Assembly: GCA_013397075.1 (NCBI GenBank)
Contig: VWZS01005959.1
Coordinates: forward strand, 145,439-209,438
Reading direction: 5' to 3'
DNA from: Rhabdornis inornatus
Taxonomy: Eukaryota; Chordata; Aves; Passeriformes; Rhabdornithidae
DNA length: 64,000 nucleotides
Made by a program: the position numbers and the translations under genes. The notes beneath the pieces were generated by a model, which worked only from the letters and a program-made list of their open reading frames with translations, was not told the DNA's origin and made no database searches. Shown one piece after another: positions 58,386-64,000 of this stretch (positions are counted from its first letter, which is position 1; every line of letters begins with the position of its first letter).

Positions 58386-58398
58386 GGGGGGGGGGGGG
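58386..58398 (+). repeat. G13 homopolymer in the EHBP1 intron
   Basis: An uninterrupted run of 13 G followed by TGTGTTT. Error-prone in sequencing and capable of G-quadruplex formation. Confidence 0.9.
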
Positions 58399-61300
58399 TG
58401 TGTTTATTTAATTCTAAGAGCTTTCCCAGTTTACTCTGAGGAGAGCGTGTGAAGCGTGTGTTTGTTTCCCTTGCCCCTCTCTCTCCTTTCACCCCTTGGG
58501 GTAGAAGGTGGCCCTGGCAGGCTGTTTGCTACCTTGTGGGACACTCCTTGAGCTACCGTCTGCACAAAGTCTGTCTTGTGTGTCCCGGAGTGGACTCTGA
58601 AACACAGGAACTGTGCAGATGGACTTTTGTTCCTATTTTAAGATATGCGCGGAGCAGCAGGGTAAATAAAGCTCTCCTTGTTTTCTTCCTCCTGTCTTTA
58701 TTTGAAAAATGTCTTTCTGCAGCATACAGTTTCTGTAAGTTCACCAGAAGCTCTCATTTGGAAGCTGTGTGTTTTGGCAGTTGAAGTATAGGGTAGCTGT
58801 GGCTTTTGGCACCTGGAGAGGCACTGCAGGGATTTGGGAGCTGTGGGTTAAGCACGAGCTAAAATTAGTAGAACCATAACTAATGTTGCTGTTGTCTAAG
58901 GCTCTGACTCATGAGGTTTTCTGGATTCAGGAGTGGAGCTGGATGTCATTGTCCCTAAGCAGCAATTGTGTTGTGCCCTGAAGCAGAGGCAGGGTGACAG
59001 TGAGGCTGTGAGGTGTGTTAGTATTAAGTGCTGTCAACTTCAGCTCCCATTTGTGAGGCGAGTGTGAACTGCAGCAGCTGAGGAAAAGGCACACCTCCCT
59101 TATGCTGCCCTAATGCAATGGGGAGGAAAATCTGCCAGAGCGGTGAGATGAGCCACAGCTGCAGGCAAGAGCATCTTAGAGTGCTTCAGCTAAATCACCC
59201 AGAGTCAGTGCCCTGTGCTGTCACTGTAGGGCTTCAAAGTGCACAAGCTTTTGAGATGAATCAGAAGTGTATGCCCTTCTGAACTATGGTTTCTAGCTGC
59301 CTGCAAACCTGTAAAGATGAGCAGTGCAGAAGTAATTCTCATTTGCCTGTTGAGACTCTCTTTGTAGTGGAGAGTCATTATTGGGGCTTCTTTTTGTTTC
59401 TAATTTATTATTATTTAAGGAGACTTTCTTGAGGATTACTCCAAAGCTGTGGCCAGGCTCTGCAGCTGCTTAACTGTCTGCAGCTGCTGAGCTGCAGTTT
59501 CTGTGGCTCTGTGTATTTATTTTAGCACAAACTGGTTTTGGGTTTTGTTTCATGTGCACGCTCCTGCAGTTGGTCTGTGGGCTTTGTTTTGGGTGAGCTG
59601 CTGTATCAGCTTAGCAGTACACAAGCAGCTCTGACTTTCATTTCTAATGGATGTTTCGAAAAATTATTTTGGTGCTGACCAAACATCACAAGGGAAGAAT
59701 AATTTCTAGTTCCAGGAACAACTGAATTAAAGCAATCCAGGGTGTTTTAAGACTTCTCTCCTACCGCATCAGTTTTGGCTCCTGTATTACTGCTGCTCAT
59801 TTCCTGTGTGCCACTTCCACAAGCAATGAGCAGTCACCCGTCATGTTCAGTGGCTTCTTTTCTCTCCCAAGAGGTGCTGTTTGCTGCCTTGCTGCTGTAG
59901 GACAGGTCAGAGCTGTCTGGGGCTGCTGGATGGGTGGCACTGGCTGCTGTGGTGGGAGATGTGGATTCTGATGGGTGTGCAGCTTTGCTGGGAGTGTTTC
60001 TTCATCTGCTCCTGTTAGAACAAGCCCTGTCACCTTTCGCCTAGGCCAGGCAGAAAAAAGACATTCCCTAAGTCAGCTCTTCCATTAGAGCTGCCTGATG
60101 CCCTAGGACAATAGCTGTCCTGACCTTTCTTTAGGGCTAAACTGATGCAGTGATGCCTCTGCTTTTACATCAGGTGTCATAAACTAACTTTCCTCCCCCA
60201 GCTGTGCTTGGGAAGAGTATTTGCATAGCCAGTACTGTTAATACCAAAAGTTGTATTGAATAAAGTAACTGGAGAATCTGTATTATTGAATCCAGTTGGC
60301 AGCACGCTGTACCCTGCCACTCAGTGAGTACTGTGAATTTCCTTGACTTTCAGTGTCTGTTCATTGAGTAAACTCTGGATCCCTTTGTTTATGTCAGTAC
60401 ACAGGAAGAGAGTCAAAAGAACAAAAAATGAGCTGTCAAGACTTTTCTTTTCCAGCAAAGATCTAACTCGGATCTGTTAATTTTCAAACCAGCCTGTTGC
60501 TGATTTATCTTTGGTTTATTAGCAGAAGATTTAACAGCTCCAGGAGACACCTGACATGGTTATAGCTCTGGAGTTACAGCTCTGGCCGTCCTGACAGGTG
60601 GGCAAATCTATTTGGCTGTGTTTTCTAGCTGTACCTGTCTTTTATCAGTTGTGTCTCTTGGAAAACTGATTTAGTGGTTTGTCATTTCCGGTAGGTAGCT
60701 TGAGCAATAGCTGTATAAAGCTGTGAAAAATTTCAAGAGAACAAGATTTTTAAACTTCTTTTTCTCTTCAAGAGCAGATCTTAACTGGATGGAGTGCTTG
60801 GAGTAAGCGTCTATTGAGTGAGTGAGTTCCCCTTGCATTCCTTCATCTTTGACATGTAAGAAAATTCTAAGAATGAGAAAGGCCTGACCCATTTTTTACC
60901 ACTTCCTCTCATACCACAAAAATGGAAAGAATTTATAACAGTGTTACTTGGCTTTGAGGCATATTTAGGATGGTTTTTGTTTACTGTTAACACTTTTTGA
61001 AAGATACTTTTAAAAAATAAAATGGTGTTTTCACACCCCTTCCCCCCCCTTCCTTTTTGGGATTTGTGCCTGTGGGAAAGGGAATAATCGATTGTAAGCT
61101 CTCCTTTTATTTTTTTGTTTGTTGGTGGTTTTTTTGTCTTTACTGCTAAAATGGTTTACTTTCTTCTCTGTAGATGGCTATTCTGAACTCCAGTGTCCAC
61201 ATATCCATTCAAGATACTGGGACAGACAGTCTTAAAGCAGTAAAGGAATTATTTCCTTTTCCATAGATTCCTTTTTCTCCCTATACTAAATAGGATTTGA

Positions 61301-64000
61301 TTTTTTAAAAAAAATTAGGTGAAGGCTCACCAAGAATAATCTTAACACCCTGAATTTTCATAGCCACTGATGTAGTCAAGGGGTGTTTTGCTGGAGGATT
61401 GAGAGTGTGTGATCACCCCTAGTGCTAGAATTATAAACGTGCAGTGCTTGAGACACGGTGCTTTCTTTAGTCTGTGACTGTAAGACTGTCCTGTCGTCTG
61501 AGCAGTGGGGGGAAAAGGCAACTTTTCCTTCCTGCCCCCACACATCCTTCCCTCTTTTCTGGAAAGAAAAGCTGAAAGCCTGAAGCTGCTGCCAGGACAG
61601 TGCTAGAGTAGGGCCCTACAGAGAGCTGGGGGTGAGGGACTGCCCCTGACACATCACCTGCTACCTGTGGGGTTGTGGCAGCCCCTGTGCCCCACTGCCC
61701 TATCAGAGCCTGCCACAGCTCCACACCAACAATGCTGCCACTCTTCCAGAGAGCCAGGACACCTGTTTTCTCCAGGCATACAACACAGTTAAGGTTGATG
61801 GGTCCATGCTGTCAGTGGTTATGACAAGTTTTCTGCTGTATTGTTGGTTTTGAACCTTGGGCCTCTCCCTTCTTTTTAGTTTTGCTTCATAGAGGGAAAG
61901 GTTTTTTGTGATGTTAAAACACACCTGAGTTTTCTGTCTAGCCAGCAAATTCAGCTTTGCATTGGAAAGTTTCAGCAGGCAGTTTCAACTAAGGTTTGCA
62001 GGGGTGGAAACCTGCAGCTGTTATTTCCATGGGTTGTGTGACAAAGGGCCTCTGGGTAGAAGAGAGGAGTCTTGGTCAGACCCTATGGCTGCAGGTAAAA
62101 ATCCAGTAACTTCACCTTTTATTAGACACTGGAGAATCTGCAAGGACAAAAGCTGCTGGCTGCCAAGCCTCTTTCCCTGTGCCTGGAACTAGGGTTTGTG
62201 TCAGTTTATGCTTCTATGTGGCCATTTGTGCAGTGTATTTTTGGTGTTAAAAGCAAGATGCTTACTTGACTTGCAGTTAATAGTAAAGTCAACGAAGTGT
62301 AATTTTAAAAAAAGAAAATAATCTTGAGCTATTCTTGACTATGGGAAGACTGCAATTTATCCTGATTTGTTTGTGTTCACCTCATTGTGAGAACTGTCAG
62401 TACCTCTTAGGGTTAACAACCCCATTAAGACCTAGAGAAGCAGAAACCTGCTTCCTTGTTAACCTCACAGAATGGATGTTCTGCCCTCGTCTTCCTCCTG
62501 TGCTGTGCCATAGATGAGCTTAGAGAAGCCTTGGTTGGTCTTCAGTGGGGTTAGTTTCTTCTTTGCTGCCCTAGAAAGCCTTTAAAAATGGTCAGCCTTG
62601 CAGCTTTTTGATGGAATATTCACCTTCTTGTTTCAGCATTGCTTAAAGATAGGTAGGATGGGCTGTGAGGTGATCTGAGCTGGTGGGGAAGCAGCAGGGG
62701 AATGAGGAGCAGAATGTAAGGCTTTTCTCCCTGTTTGAATGTGTTCTGGTCTGTGTGTACAGGGTAAACAAGGCAGATCCTGATGGGTTTGGAGTTACAA
62801 AAACAGAGACTTAAATATGAGCAAAAATAATTGTTTCAGAGAACAGCCACAGAGCCTTTTTGTGTTTCTGCCAACATCATCTCTGATTAGCTTGGGTTTT
62901 ATTGGTGGGATCTTAACTCCTTATGCTGAACATCCCTTCCAGCAAAGAAATTAAGATGGGAAGAAGTTTCTGGAAGCTGGTAACACATGACAAAGAAGTG
63001 TCACCTTTCCAGAATAAATACAAATATATAGTTCAAGATGTGGTGCATATGTATAAAATCAGTGTATGTAATGGAACCATCTTAAGGGGATGGAAAGCCT
63101 GGATGCTGATGGTAAATAGCAAAAGGACTGGCTGTTGCTAGTAAGTGACGTATTTGGTCTACCCTTGGTAGACCCTACTCTAGGAGACTTCCAGGTGTGC
63201 TATGATGCACATGGGCTAAGCAGGGCCAGAAATCTCACTTTGTTTACAACCTCAAGCCTTCTTGCTGGTAATTAAGTAACTTTGAAATAGTGAGGCTTTT
63301 TATGTTACTGAAATACTCAAAATTGTAGCAGGTCCCCAGGCCCTTGTTCTTTCATTGAATACAATCCCCATAATCAGCTGTAATCAGATTTTTGTGTTTT
63401 ATTCAGGCAGATGTTTGCTGACCCAGGCCATGGAAAATTCTTATGACGGTGTGCCCTCTTTAAAATGGGAACTCACTGTGTCATGTTGAGCTTTCAGACT
63501 TGATTTTGCTGAACAAGCAGTGTGCACGTATGTGTACTTGGACCTTGTCTGTAGGCAGCAGCTCCACTGTTTTACTGTGCCTGAGCAATCATACATGTCA
63601 CACAACACCTATCCTTCCCTTTGGCTTTGCCAAGCAGATATGAGTGCTTCAATTTCATAATTCGTTATAATCACAGTTCTTTCAGAAACTGTTTTAAAAG
63701 GGATGTTCCATCTTCTCTTGGTCAATGCTGATTAGGATTTCACCTCTTTTTGAGTGAGTGTGATAGTAACAATCATACAGTGAATGAAGAAATCTAAGTT
63801 TAAAGTGTTCTGGGAATTATTTTCTGTGCTAAATGAAAACAAACTGCTTTATTTAAATATTTCTATCTTTAAGGTACAGGTAGAGAAAGTCTGGCTATTG
63901 ATATGATATTAAAAAATACTGAGTATTCTTTTTATAACATTTTCTAAAACTTAAAGCTTTGCAAATAAAACGGCAGTATGTGTCAAGCCTTCCCCTATGC

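Larger units (their letters stand above)
52106..64000 (+). other. EHBP1: EHBP1 intron after the first coding exon (continues past window)
   Basis: Begins with GTAAGA. I looked for the expected next coding block (starting QPDKLVVVW in the protein) and did not find it, so the next exon is probably outside the window. The intron is AT-rich with T/G-rich low-complexity runs near 52.42-52.48 and 54.66-54.73 kb, G11 at 54660-54670, and G13 at 58386-58398. A 170-codon + strand frame at 57103-57615 has no domain resemblance or splice context. No CR1 or LTR was recognised here, in contrast to the intergenic half. Confidence 0.8.

Overview
The window reads as avian nuclear DNA, probably from a songbird. 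I see CR1-type LINE fragments, two solo LTRs of one endogenous-retrovirus family, AT-rich sequence between sparse genes, and one CpG-island promoter. There are no Alu or L1 elements and no operon-like gene packing. The only gene I can name is EHBP1 (EH domain-binding protein 1) on the + strand. Its first coding exon is at 52002-52105 and encodes the protein's start (MASVWKRLQRVGKHASKFQF...). The exon ends in a clean splice donor.

Layout. 1-245 is a short GC-rich, CpG-bearing stretch that may be the edge of a CpG island of a neighbouring gene to the left; in human gene order that neighbour would be TMEM17. From 246 to about 49.6 kb I find no convincing gene. This intergenic stretch holds five CR1 fragments (0.8, 21.6, 37.6, 40.0-40.6 and 44.5 kb) and two solo LTRs (8.58-9.21 and 24.76-25.43 kb), each flanked by a 6-bp repeat that looks like a target-site duplication. 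It also holds AAG and CA microsatellites, a long poly-T tract, and a decayed minus-strand coding relic (43.5-44.3 kb). Several unusually perfect short-loop inverted repeats occur, the best being a 73-nt hairpin at 9323-9395. Two stretches look like conserved regulatory DNA by motif content only.

49.6-50.9 kb is a CpG island with CCAAT and GC boxes, broken by a 105-base assembly gap. I infer a non-coding EHBP1 first exon ending at 50641 (donor CAG|GTGAGT), a roughly 1-kb intron, and a second exon from about 51693 to 52105 that carries the start codon. 52106-64000 is EHBP1 intron; I found no further coding exon in it.

Function comes from EHBP1 alone: its promoter, a 5' leader with several upstream open reading frames, and the exon that opens its N-terminal C2-like domain. 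The rest is repeats and possible regulatory DNA. Family assignments come from recognising sequence by eye, with no database search.
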